64,000 nucleotides of DNA, from positions 1 through 64,000 of the forward strand of contig NZ_JAGSSY010000005.1 of the NCBI RefSeq assembly GCF_018145655.1. The letters run 5' to 3'. The notes beneath the pieces are model-generated. The model was not told where the DNA came from. It saw only the letters and a list, made by a program, of their open reading frames with translations, and searched no databases. Positions 49,956 through 57,683 of the stretch are shown one piece after another (within the stretch, counting starts at the first letter, position 1; the number at the start of each line of letters is the position of its first letter). The stretch is from Campylobacter anatolicus. Lineage in GTDB: Bacteria > Campylobacterota > Campylobacteria > Campylobacterales > Campylobacteraceae. Made by a program: the position numbers and the translations under genes.

Positions 49956-51054
49956 AGTTTTTATTGATTATGCAGTACTTTTACTGCGTAAAGATAGAGC
50001 CGACCATACCTTTAGTTTTTTGATATTTTGCTTTATCGTTTTTATCTTAAGCTCTGTGCTTTTCATATCAAGTTCAATCCAGCAAGACATCATAAAAAGT
50101 GTGAAATCACATCCTGATATCGTGGTAGAGGCTCTACGTGCTGGTAAGCGAGATACCATGCACGATGGCTATATCTATGATGCCAAACAGATAAGTGGCG
50201 TTAGTGATGTGGTTGGCGTGGTTGATGGGTATTATTACTTTGCACAAAAACGCACATGGTTTCACATCATAGGTGACAACTCACTTAATGAAGATGAGAT
50301 GATTATCGGTGAAGGCGTAAAAAGAGCGATGAAAGAGCTATACTACGAAGATGTTTTTAATTTCTTGACAGAAGAGAATTTAATACCTATAAAAATAAAT
50401 AAAACCAGCCCACACTCTACAAATATCATCTCAAATAACGTTATATATATGCACGAAGATAACGCAAGAGAGGTCTTAAGCCTTGATGACAATGAATACA
50501 CAAAGATGTATGTCAGCGTTCCAAACTCAAATGAGATAAGTGAAGTCGCACTTAAATTTATGAACCTATATCCAAACACTTTTGCCAAAACCGCAGAAGA
50601 TAGGATAGCTGAGGTAAAACATATCTATTATTACAAAGGCGGCATTTTTATGGTGCTTTATATCGTAGCGATGATCTCATTTTTCATACTGCTTAAAAAT
50701 CAAATTTCATTAGCATATGGACAGAAGAAAAAGGAGATAGCAATCCTACGAAGCATAGGATATAGCATAAAAGATATCATAGCTTTAAAATTTATACAAA
50801 ATTTTATAGTCGCCGTAAGTGCCTTTTTGCTTGGATGTGCATTAGCGTATATTTACGTCTTTGTGTTACACGCACCACTTTTACGTGAGATATTTTTAGG
50901 CGGTGAGATTGATAACTCTATCACTTTTACGCCGATATTTGACTTTGATACGCTATTTTTACTATTTTTATTTAGCGTAGTGCCATTTCTTGCATTTGTC
51001 ATCATACCTTCATGGCGTGTAGCTATAAGTGATATGAGCGAGGCGGTAAAATGA
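49945..51054 (+). CDS. FtsX/MacB-type ABC permease
   Basis: About 369 residues from ATG 49945 (the frame begins 24 bases earlier without a ribosome site). One N-terminal helix, a long periplasmic domain (about 45-220), then three C-terminal helices with the FtsX signature AYGQKKKEIAILRSIGYS (about 255-272). Paired with the next ATPase, it fits MacB/LolCE-type machines that move or release substrates at the outer face of the inner membrane rather than pumping across it. Location suggests a role in NosL or copper-site handling. Confidence 0.85.
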   Translation: MLSKVFIDYAVLLLRKDRADHTFSFLIFCFIVFILSSVLFISSSIQQDIIKSVKSHPDIVVEALRAGKRDTMHDGYIYDAKQISGVSDVVGVVDGYYYFAQKRTWFHIIGDNSLNEDEMIIGEGVKRAMKELYYEDVFNFLTEENLIPIKINKTSPHSTNIISNNVIYMHEDNAREVLSLDDNEYTKMYVSVPNSNEISEVALKFMNLYPNTFAKTAEDRIAEVKHIYYYKGGIFMVLYIVAMISFFILLKNQISLAYGQKKKEIAILRSIGYSIKDIIALKFIQNFIVAVSAFLLGCALAYIYVFVLHAPLLREIFLGGEIDNSITFTPIFDFDTLFLLFLFSVVPFLAFVIIPSWRVAISDMSEAVK

Positions 51055-51719
51055 TAGAGATAAAAAATCTTTTTAAAATTTACAACGAAGCAAAACCGAA
51101 TGAATTTAAGGCATTAAAAGATATAAATTTAAGCATAAATGACGGTGAGATCGTGATAATAAAAGGCGTTAGCGGCAGTGGTAAAAGCACTCTACTCTCA
51201 CTAATCGCAGGATTTAGTATGCCAAGCAGTGGCGAGATCTTAATAAATTCGCAAAATATCTCAAAGCTACCTGACATAATGGGCTCAAACATCCGCCATA
51301 CACAAATAGGCTTTATATTTCAGTCATTTAACCTACTTGATGGACTAAACGTAGAGCAAAACGTTCAAGCACCACTAAGTCTGACAAAGCTTAAAAAAGA
51401 TGAGCTTAAAAGCATGACAGAAGAGGCGATGAATATCGCAAACATAGCTCATAAAAAATGGCAGAATATCTCAAGTCTAAGCGGTGGCGAGAAGCAAAGA
51501 TGTGCGATAGCAAGGGCTTTAGTAATGCAACCAAACATTATCTTAGCAGATGAACCAACTGCGAATTTAGACAAAGAAAACTCACTTATATTTATAGATA
51601 TGATTAAAAAATTTAAAGAGCTTAATAAAACGCTCATCATAGCTACTCACGACTTGCTATTTGATGAGCTTAGCTTTGTAGATCGCATAATACATATGCA
51701 AAATGGCGAAATTTTATGA
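51051..51719 (+). CDS. LolD/MacB-type ABC ATPase
   Basis: 222 residues with all ABC motifs: GVSGSGKSTLLSLIAG, LSGGEKQRCAIARAL, IILADEPTANLD and IATHD. The closest style is LolD/MacB, matching the FtsX-like permease it overlaps by four bases. Its end overlaps the next membrane protein gene by four bases. Confidence 0.9.
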   Translation: MIEIKNLFKIYNEAKPNEFKALKDINLSINDGEIVIIKGVSGSGKSTLLSLIAGFSMPSSGEILINSQNISKLPDIMGSNIRHTQIGFIFQSFNLLDGLNVEQNVQAPLSLTKLKKDELKSMTEEAMNIANIAHKKWQNISSLSGGEKQRCAIARALVMQPNIILADEPTANLDKENSLIFIDMIKKFKELNKTLIIATHDLLFDELSFVDRIIHMQNGEIL

Positions 51720-52669
51720 GTATATTTCTTTCAAACGCACTCATCGTATTTTTAGCCATTGAGCTTGTCATCATCGCACTTTTGACTATCTCACAGTTTA
51801 ATGTAATACAAATCATACGTAGCTGGGACTTTGGAGCTACCACAAATTTGCAATACTCATTAGAAAAGCGAAACTACCTTGTAAATACTATTTTATTTTT
51901 CACAGTTGTGTGCAAGATGGTCTTATTTATATTTTTTGCAGTAGTGCTAAATGAGTTAGCAAATATCGTCCCAGGTGCTATGTGCTCGGCCGGTGTAGTT
52001 GGTGCAAACAAATACGGCAATATGCTTTTGCTACTTAAAATTTTACTTATTTTTGGACTTGGGCTATGGCTGATTATCAATAAGCTTGATTTAAAGGCTA
52101 TAAATTTTCCATTTTTAAAGCGTAAATATATCATTTTCACCGCACTTTTTGCATTTATCTTAGTTGAGTTTGTGCTTGAACTACTATTTTTTACAAATAT
52201 CCCACTTAAAGTGCCAGTATTTTGCTGCTCGGTAGTATTTCAAGCTCCAAAGCTACCTTTTGGCTATACTCAAGCGATGCTTGCTAGCTTTTTTTATATG
52301 ATTTTAGTAGTGATTTTAGTGCTAAATTTCTTAAAACAAACTATGAGTAGCTTTGCTTTAAATTTATTATTTTTATTTGTAGCATATTATGCTATTACCT
52401 ATTTTTTCGGGCTTTATGTATACGAACAACCTAACCATAAATGCCCTTATTGTATGCTCTTGAGTAATTATTACTATATAGGATATTTCATCTGGGGGTC
52501 GCTATTTTTGGGGATTTTCTTTGGGATAGTGCCATTTTTAGTTGAGTTAATCACTAAAAACTCATACACTCACTATCTTAAATACTCATCCATTTGGCTG
52601 ATCGTAAATGCATTAATATGTAGTTTTTATGTTATAAAATACTACTTGCAAAATGGGGTGCTACTGTGA
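51716..52669 (+). CDS. Cys-containing polytopic membrane protein, unknown family
   Basis: 317 residues with about eight hydrophobic helices. Cysteines sit at or near helix ends: PGAMCSAG, VFCCSVV and a KCPYCM motif (about 240-245) in a loop. The last resembles a thioredoxin-like or metal-binding CxxC pair. I do not recognise a family. Overlaps by four bases on both sides with the ATPase and the NosL-like protein, so it belongs to the same module; copper passage or redox handling is a guess. Confidence 0.75.
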   Translation: MSIFLSNALIVFLAIELVIIALLTISQFNVIQIIRSWDFGATTNLQYSLEKRNYLVNTILFFTVVCKMVLFIFFAVVLNELANIVPGAMCSAGVVGANKYGNMLLLLKILLIFGLGLWLIINKLDLKAINFPFLKRKYIIFTALFAFILVEFVLELLFFTNIPLKVPVFCCSVVFQAPKLPFGYTQAMLASFFYMILVVILVLNFLKQTMSSFALNLLFLFVAYYAITYFFGLYVYEQPNHKCPYCMLLSNYYYIGYFIWGSLFLGIFFGIVPFLVELITKNSYTHYLKYSSIWLIVNALICSFYVIKYYLQNGVLL

Positions 52670-53181
52670 TAAAACGGCTCTTTGCAAGTATACTTATACT
52701 TGGTGTTTTAACACTTTTAGTAATATCGGCTGACATCAGCACAAACCGCATAGACATCGTGCATAATAACACCGCAAAACAACCCATAGATATTGAGCTA
52801 AATAGATATATCTGCACTGAGAGCCGTATGCTCATAACCGATCTTTACAACTCAGCCCAAGCCATAATGCCAAATGGTGATACATACTTTTTTAATGACA
52901 TAGGCAACGCCTTTATCTGGCTAATGCGTCAAAAAAACAAAGATGAGATCATACTTTATGTCTATGCAACCGACTCGAAGCACTACATCTTAGCTAAAAA
53001 TGCGTGGTATTCACGCGATGAGGCGACACCAATGGGATATGGCTTTGGTGCGTATGAGTTTCATATGTATGGTACGTGTGATTATTATTATGATGAGGTT
53101 TTACTATGTGCAGCACGTGGTGAAACGCTAATAAATCCATTCATTTACACACTTTTACAAAAGGGTAAGCAACTTCTTTAA
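52666..53181 (+). CDS. Degenerate NosL-like protein
   Basis: 171 residues with a signal or anchor helix (about 4-24). The pattern ICTESRMLITDLYNSAQ followed by YFFNDIGNAFIWL matches the NosL fold (C-x2-C-GM-I-D--y-AA, FDDIG--i-Wl) but with Ser in place of the second Cys and Arg in place of Gly before Met. Contains other Cys (MYGTCDYYYD). Last gene of the mcc region. Possibly a paralogue that uses Met or Cys alone to hold copper. A hairpin overlaps its stop codon. Confidence 0.65.
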   Translation: MIKRLFASILILGVLTLLVISADISTNRIDIVHNNTAKQPIDIELNRYICTESRMLITDLYNSAQAIMPNGDTYFFNDIGNAFIWLMRQKNKDEIILYVYATDSKHYILAKNAWYSRDEATPMGYGFGAYEFHMYGTCDYYYDEVLLCAARGETLINPFIYTLLQKGKQLL

Positions 53182-53200
53182 TAATCTAAAGAAGTTGCTT
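53167..53200 (+). terminator. Terminal hairpin of the mcc region
   Basis: Perfect 14-base stem AAGCAACTTCTTTA / TAAAGAAGTTGCTT with a 6-base loop, overlapping the last codons and stop of the preceding gene. No long T-run follows, but the stem is very stable. It marks the end of the mcc transcript(s). Confidence 0.65.
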
Positions 53201-53275
53201 GACTAGCCGCTCTTAGCATGCGATTTGATTTACCACTTTTTAGCTTTTTATCAAGCGTAACTGAAGAAGCATACT

Positions 53276-53485
53276 TTATAGGATCGGATCTGTATTGCAA
53301 GTACAACTCCTGCCCTCATCTAAAATATCAATTATACAGCGTATTTCATATAATCTTAAGTCTTGTCCGCATTCATTTTTACACTCAGGACGAATGTGAA
53401 GTATGTCGTGCTTATCACCTGCAATAATTGTGGCTTCTATCTTTATATCTAATGCCTTTTCACTCTTTTTTAATAATATTGTAGC
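53276..53485 (-). pseudogene. Start-less 69-codon minus-strand frame
   Basis: Open from just after a stop at 53488 to the TAA at 53276. It reads protein-like (KIEATIIAGDKHDILHIRPE, then CKNECGQDLRLYEIRCIIDI) and has several Cys, but no start codon and no recognisable family. Probably a gene fragment. Confidence 0.3.
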
Positions 53486-53545
53486 TTAGTCTATCAAGTG
53501 CAAATGCATTAATGAGAAGCTTTTTAAATTTTTATTTATTCTTAA

Positions 53546-53785
53546 AATTCTCAAAACAATAAAATTAAGATAGAAAACAAAAATAGCTTTTTATCTACTC
53601 CTAATATTTCGCCGTTGTTAAAAAAGAACATTCAAAATAGACCATTTTTCCCATTATTTAACAAGATTGATAGCCTTAATGCAAAACTAGACAAACTAGA
53701 AATTTCAGACAAAGCACCTATGCTTTATGATGCGTATCATAGGCTATCTTTTATAAAGTCTTTTGATAAAAAGCTCGTTTTTTGA
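53546..53785 (+). pseudogene. Start-less 79-codon frame
   Basis: Open after a stop at 53543, ending TGA 53783. Protein-like (PFFPLFNKIDSLNAKLDKLE, then YDAYHRLSFIKSFDKK) with no ATG at the front. It ends inside a terminator-like hairpin, which suggests it is the true 3' end of a former gene. Family unknown. Confidence 0.35.
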
Positions 53786-53792
53786 GCTTTTT
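53768..53792 (+). terminator. Intrinsic terminator
   Basis: AAAAAGCTC and GAGCTTTTT pair over nine bases around a T-rich loop. The right arm ends in a T-run, the normal rho-independent form. It closes the start-less frame above. Confidence 0.6.
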
Positions 53793-53841
53793 GCTCTATA
53801 TTTTAAAATGGCGTCAATGAACTTTTAAAGGAGATACTTTT

Positions 53842-54299
53842 ATGGATAAAAATTCTAGAAAATTTTGGATAAATTAAAGCTAGAACTCGACATAAACCGA
53901 TAAAAAACTCCGTGAAAAACTTGATATAAAGCGACCTGCAATGGATAAATGGATTAATAGAAATTCTATGGATGATAGATTTTTTGTTCCACTTGATTTT
54001 TAAAAACTATTATAAAAAATGATAAACTTCGCATGGCTTAAGTTGGCGACTATTTTATGGTGCCTATGTTGCAGGGTTATTTTTGAAAGAACAAAAGAAT
54101 TTAAAGGCAATGGGCTATATTTTACAAAAAATTCCACGCGGTAATGTATATCAAAAGCAATAATAAAGATTATGAAAGCTTTGAGCTAGACAAGGACACT
54201 CAAAATTGTTGCTATATAGTTGACAAAGTCATTAAATATATTATTAAAAAGCTTAAAATGATGATTAATCAAATAATGATAATTTTTAAGCTTCAGTGA
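53842..54299 (+). pseudogene. Broken phage CI-type repressor with S24-like C-terminus
   Basis: AAAGGAG and ATG at 53842 begin MDKNSRK, but a frameshift and stops follow. In other frames the HTH continues as DKKLREKLDIKRPAMDKWIN and NRNSMDDRFFVPLDF, as in Bacteriophage CI repressor N-termini. Further on, MYIKSNNKDYESFELDKDTQ (54144 onward) and YIVDKVI match the end of LexA/CI-like S24 peptidase domains. At least three disruptions. The order and spacing are those of one repressor gene. Confidence 0.65.
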
Positions 54300-54376
54300 A
54301 TATCTATAGCTATTTTTCTAATGATTAATCGCCTAAATTTCAAAGCTATATTTTTATAATTTGGCAAAAAACTTTG

Positions 54377-54585
54377 CTATTTTTCTAAATTTTTCGCCAT
54401 TTTTTCAGTGTTTAAAATGCTTTTAAATAAGTATTGTTTTTCCGCTACTTTGAGATAAAATGGACAATTTGGATTATATGGATTTTCTTGCTGTAAATTT
54501 CTTGCATTACGACTGAGAGTAAAGCAACTTTAACGCCTATTTTAGCCACTTTAGTAAAATCATTTCTAAAATTTTCCACTCTCAT
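54377..54585 (-). pseudogene. Frameshifted small ORF divergent from the repressor relic
   Basis: ATG at 54585 begins MRVENFRNDFTKVAKIGVKV and stops early. A shift into another frame continues RNLQQENPYNPNCPFYLKVA and EKQYLFKSILNTEKMAKNLE to a stop at 54377. Together this makes one plausible protein of about 70 residues, broken by one frameshift. It has no known family. Head-to-head with the repressor relic across a shared region is not the case (they converge), so it may be a separate phage gene. Confidence 0.4.
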
Positions 54586-54822
54586 TTTCTTTACTCTCCC
54601 CTCTTTTCACAAAATAGTTTGTTTTTTGAGTATTTTTAAATTAGTTTTTAATTTTTTCACTGCGACATATTATATGTCTAGTCTTGTAGAGTGTAATTCT
54701 AGTCCATTGTTTATTAATAAAATAAAGTATAAACAAAAGAAAATTTATAAACTAGTAAGGCAAAGTAGCCAAAACAACCCCTTATTGAGCGAGTAAATAT
54801 TTTAAAACGTCACAAAGTGCGA

Positions 54823-54828
54823 TATAAT
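54823..54828 (+). promoter_or_regulatory. -10 box of panD
   Basis: TATAAT in GCGATATAATAATGC, 30 bases before the panD ATG; AAAGG is the ribosome site. Confidence 0.5.
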
Positions 54829-54857
54829 AATGCGATAAAAACATCAAAGGTTAAAAA

Positions 54858-55202
54858 ATGAAAATAGAAATGCTTTTTAGCAAGATCCACCGTGCAAAGG
54901 TAACAGATGCAAATTTAAACTACGTCGGTTCTATCAGCATAGATGAAGAGTTAATAAAGGCAGCAAATTTAGTAGTAAATCAAAAGGTTGAGATACTAGA
55001 TATAAATAACGGCGAACGTTTCTCAACTTACATTATAAAAGGCAAAAAAGGCGAGATCTGCTTAAACGGAGCAGCAGCTCGCAAAGTTTGCGTGGGCGAT
55101 ATTGTCATCATCGTAGCTTACGCTTCAATGAGTGTAAAAAAAGCTAAAAAATTCTCTCCAACTATCGTTCATGTAAATGAAGAAAATGAAATAGTAAAGT
55201 AA
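54858..55202 (+). CDS. panD: Aspartate 1-decarboxylase
   Basis: Makes beta-alanine for pantothenate and coenzyme A. 114 residues, normal for the proenzyme. Self-cleavage between G24 and S25 (NYVGSISID) creates the pyruvoyl cofactor. Other signatures: [12 protein letters not shown] and [19 protein letters not shown]. Monocistronic in the window. Confidence 0.96.
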   Translation: MKIEMLFSKIHRAKVTDANLNYVGSISIDEELIKAANLVVNQKVEILDINNGERFSTYIIKGKKGEICLNGAAARKVCVGDIVIIVAYASMSVKKAKKFSPTIVHVNEENEIVK

Positions 55203-55292
55203 ACTATTTCATTTTTAATAATTCGTAAATATCGTATTGAAGAAAATAGATCTTTAATGCTATATTTATACTTATTTTTATTGTTTAATTAA

Positions 55293-55481
55293 GACTTTTT
55301 TGCTCTTTTTAATTCAACTAAATTCAAGTATATCTTAAAGATTATAGCAAATTCTGAGCTTGGAGATATGGATGTTGATTTACTTAGTTCAAATTTAAGT
55401 AGCAATGTGGTGTTAAACTCAGAGTTTTGTATAGATATAAGAGATGATATAAAAGCAAGAGAGTCTATCTCTTGCTTTTAA
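55293..55481 (+). pseudogene. Start-less 62-codon frame after panD
   Basis: Open after a stop at about 55290, ending TAA 55479. Protein-like, acidic (ANSELGDMDVDLLSSNL, then EFCIDIRDDIKARES) without a start codon. The last codons form the left arm and loop of the following terminator. Probably a gene fragment; family unknown. Confidence 0.3.
55451..55479. terminator. Bidirectional terminator before dsbI
   Basis: AAAAGCAAGAGA and TCTCTTGCTTTT pair perfectly over 12 bases with a 5-base loop (GTCTA). A/T flanks suit both strands. It sits seven bases after the dsbI stop on the minus strand and closes the plus-strand transcript as well. Confidence 0.75.
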
Positions 55482-55485
55482 GTTG

Positions 55486-57000
55486 CTACTCTAGTTCAAA
55501 AACAATGTTCTTGCCATCTTGATAAGACAATATATAGGTTTTATCGTTATTAAAGTATAGACTTCTAGCATTTTTTATATCACTTGGAAATGAGATGGTT
55601 TTTACGATCTCTTCACTCTTTGTATCGATTGCAACAATGACATTGTGGTTTTTGCTAAGTGCGTATAAAAGCCCATCTTTAAAGATCATTGATGTTATAT
55701 ATAAATCCCTAAGTGTTTTGCCATCTTTTAAATTCGCCTTTGGTGTAAATTCGCCAGATAATGTGCGATCTGCAACTAAAATTTTAGATATGATAAATTT
55801 TTCCTGATCTTTGTTATTTGGAACGGTTGCTGTATAGATATATCTTTCATCACTTGCTACACTTGCGATATGGTGAAATTTTGCCCTGACTGTATCTATC
55901 CTAGCACGCCCAAGATGTTTGCCCTGACCTTCAAATTTATCAGCACCACGCACAAAGTCAGCGTATTGTAATGCTTCGTCTGCATTGCTATTTTTACCAA
56001 ATCTAAGTAGCGTTTTATTTGAGCCCATAAGGATAAATTTATCTTGCATAAATGGTATCACGCCTACTATAGGATCGATAGTTGCTGAGAAATATGGGTC
56101 TATTTCAAAGTCTGATTTTACACTAAAATTTTCATCCATAAAAAACACTTCCCACTTTGAACTAGCTACAAATTCGCCGTTTATTAGGCTTAAAGAGTTT
56201 AAAGGCTTATTAAATTCTAGCTCTTTTTTTGCTGTTATGTTTATACTTTGATCTATATTTAGTGGAGCATTGTTTGCGTCATTATCAAATTTAATACCTA
56301 GCTTTTGACTAGCTGGTGCAAATGCGTAATCTGGTGCCTTGACATCTCTTTTGCCTAAAAATGAGATGTTTTTATATAATTCGCTATTTCCACTTGCACT
56401 CCAAATGATATATTTTGGATTAAGTGTAAAACGCACTGGATCGCCTTGTCCTGAGTAAGGAGGGATACCTGTACTGACAAACGCTTGAAATACATTTGAA
56501 GCAATGATAAATGCAACTATGCAAAATGCCCAAAATGTTGGTTTATTAAATTCCCTTACCTTTTTACCATTATTCTCTTCGTCAAATGCACTAAATTTAG
56601 GTGCAAAGAAAAATATAACACCAAGTAGTATAATAACCGCCCAAAATACAACTTCTGCCCAAAAATAAGTATGTATGCCAAATACAGCAAGGCCAAACCC
56701 CTGATCTAAATCACGATGAGCATGGTTACCAAAGTGTGCCAACGATTGCCACAAGCCAACGCCAGTCATTATTAAAAGCATAGCGATATATTTTGCTTTC
56801 ATTCCGTACCTTACGATAAAAAGTGCCACAACACCAATAAATATCATAGCTTCTCTTTGTCCCCAGCAAAGTGTGCAAGGGCTATCTTTTAGCACGTAGC
56901 CAAAGAAAAAATTTGCGATGCCAACAGGAAGAAGGATTATCAAAAATCCAGCAAGAGCCATTAGGCTATAAAATAGTTTTGCCTTTTTTATATCGTTCAT
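55486..57000 (-). CDS. dsbI: DsbI-type disulfide oxidoreductase with beta-propeller
   Basis: 504 residues. The N-terminal DsbB-like membrane domain (about 1-185, five helices) has an active-site CTLC in DSPCTLCWGQRE (about 42-45). The second DsbB cysteine pair, expected in the loop after HFGNHAHRDLD, is absent. The C-terminal 300 residues look like a periplasmic beta-propeller. This layout is that of Campylobacter DsbI. It would oxidise periplasmic thiols or a partner Dsb protein, passing electrons to quinone. The ten-base-upstream gene is dba, its usual partner. Confidence 0.92.
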   Translation of the reverse strand: MNDIKKAKLFYSLMALAGFLIILLPVGIANFFFGYVLKDSPCTLCWGQREAMIFIGVVALFIVRYGMKAKYIAMLLIMTGVGLWQSLAHFGNHAHRDLDQGFGLAVFGIHTYFWAEVVFWAVIILLGVIFFFAPKFSAFDEENNGKKVREFNKPTFWAFCIVAFIIASNVFQAFVSTGIPPYSGQGDPVRFTLNPKYIIWSASGNSELYKNISFLGKRDVKAPDYAFAPASQKLGIKFDNDANNAPLNIDQSINITAKKELEFNKPLNSLSLINGEFVASSKWEVFFMDENFSVKSDFEIDPYFSATIDPIVGVIPFMQDKFILMGSNKTLLRFGKNSNADEALQYADFVRGADKFEGQGKHLGRARIDTVRAKFHHIASVASDERYIYTATVPNNKDQEKFIISKILVADRTLSGEFTPKANLKDGKTLRDLYITSMIFKDGLLYALSKNHNVIVAIDTKSEEIVKTISFPSDIKNARSLYFNNDKTYILSYQDGKNIVFELE

Positions 57001-57009
57001 TGTTTGTCC

Positions 57010-57177
57010 TTATAAATTCATATTTGTTAGTAAATTTGTTGATTTATGACCGATATATAAGCATATCATAAATATCCAAGCCACAACTACGAGAGTGAAT
57101 GCCAATCGCTCTTTCTCTGGTTTTGCTATGATAACAATAATTGCTATCAAAACTAATAAAAGTTGTAAAAACTCCAT
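57010..57177 (-). CDS. dba: Small membrane protein Dba
   Basis: 55 residues, start ATG 57177 with GGAGT just upstream, ending nine bases before dsbI. Two hydrophobic segments separated by AKPEKERLAF. In Campylobacter a tiny gene, dba, lies directly upstream of dsbI and is needed with it; length, topology and position match. Sequence is given only by inspection, so the name rests on context. Confidence 0.75.
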   Translation of the reverse strand: MEFLQLLLVLIAIIVIIAKPEKERLAFTLVVVAWIFMICLYIGHKSTNLLTNMNL

Positions 57178-57342
57178 TAATACTCCTTATTTTTTGTTGT
57201 CTACTAAAAAGTAGATATAAATTATTTCAAAATAAAACTTAAAGTATTATTTATCATAAAGAATTAATATTCTAAAACTATTGAAATTTAATTTATAAAA
57301 CGACAAAAATACTTAAAAATTTTACCTTAAAAATAAATTTGC

Positions 57343-57348
57343 TATAAT
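57343..57348 (+). promoter_or_regulatory. -10 box of the ebfC-tkt operon
   Basis: TATAAT in TTGCTATAATCAGC, 24 bases before the ATG of the YbaB-like gene, with AAGGTGA as ribosome site. Confidence 0.5.
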
Positions 57349-57371
57349 CAGCAAAAATTAAAGGTGAAGTT

Positions 57372-57683
57372 ATGTTTGAGGGACTTGATTTTTCTAAAAT
57401 GGGCGAGGTGTTTGCTAAGGCAAAAGAACAGGCACAGCAGTTTGAGGAGGAGAGCTTTCGTAAAGAATTTAGTGCTAAAAGCGGTGGCGGACTAGTCAGC
57501 GTGAGAGCTAACGGCAAGGGCGAAGTACTTGATATTACGATAGATGATAGTTTGCTTGATGATAAAGAGAGTTTACAAATTTTACTCATCAGTGCCGTAA
57601 ATGACACTTTAAAGATGGTAGAAGATGACAAAAAAGCGATGGCGACTAAGATGCTAGGTGGCTTTGGTGGACTGAACTTATGA
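57372..57683 (+). CDS. YbaB/EbfC nucleoid-associated protein
   Basis: 103-residue small DNA-binding protein that coats the nucleoid. The family pattern is visible: an N-terminal helix (MGEVFAKAKEQAQQFEEES), a central GGGLVSVRANGKGEVLDITI sheet and a C-terminal helical tail ending MLGGFGGLNL. Its stop overlaps the PDZ protein start by four bases. First gene of the operon leading to tkt and uppP. Confidence 0.9.
   Translation: MFEGLDFSKMGEVFAKAKEQAQQFEEESFRKEFSAKSGGGLVSVRANGKGEVLDITIDDSLLDDKESLQILLISAVNDTLKMVEDDKKAMATKMLGGFGGLNL

Larger units (their letters stand above)
53201..54857. other. 1.6-kb patch of phage-like and unknown relics
   Basis: Between the mcc module and panD there is no intact gene. 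Broken pieces include a minus-strand frame (53276-53485), a start-less plus frame ending in a terminator (53546-53792), a broken CI/S24-type repressor (53842-54299) and a broken divergent ORF (54377-54585). The composition is especially AT-rich. It is best explained as an old prophage or island remnant. Confidence 0.55.

Noticed and set aside
53218-53427. 69-residue plus-strand ORF after the mcc region
   Set aside because: The minus-strand frame over the same bases is more protein-like, and no ribosome site precedes the ATG.
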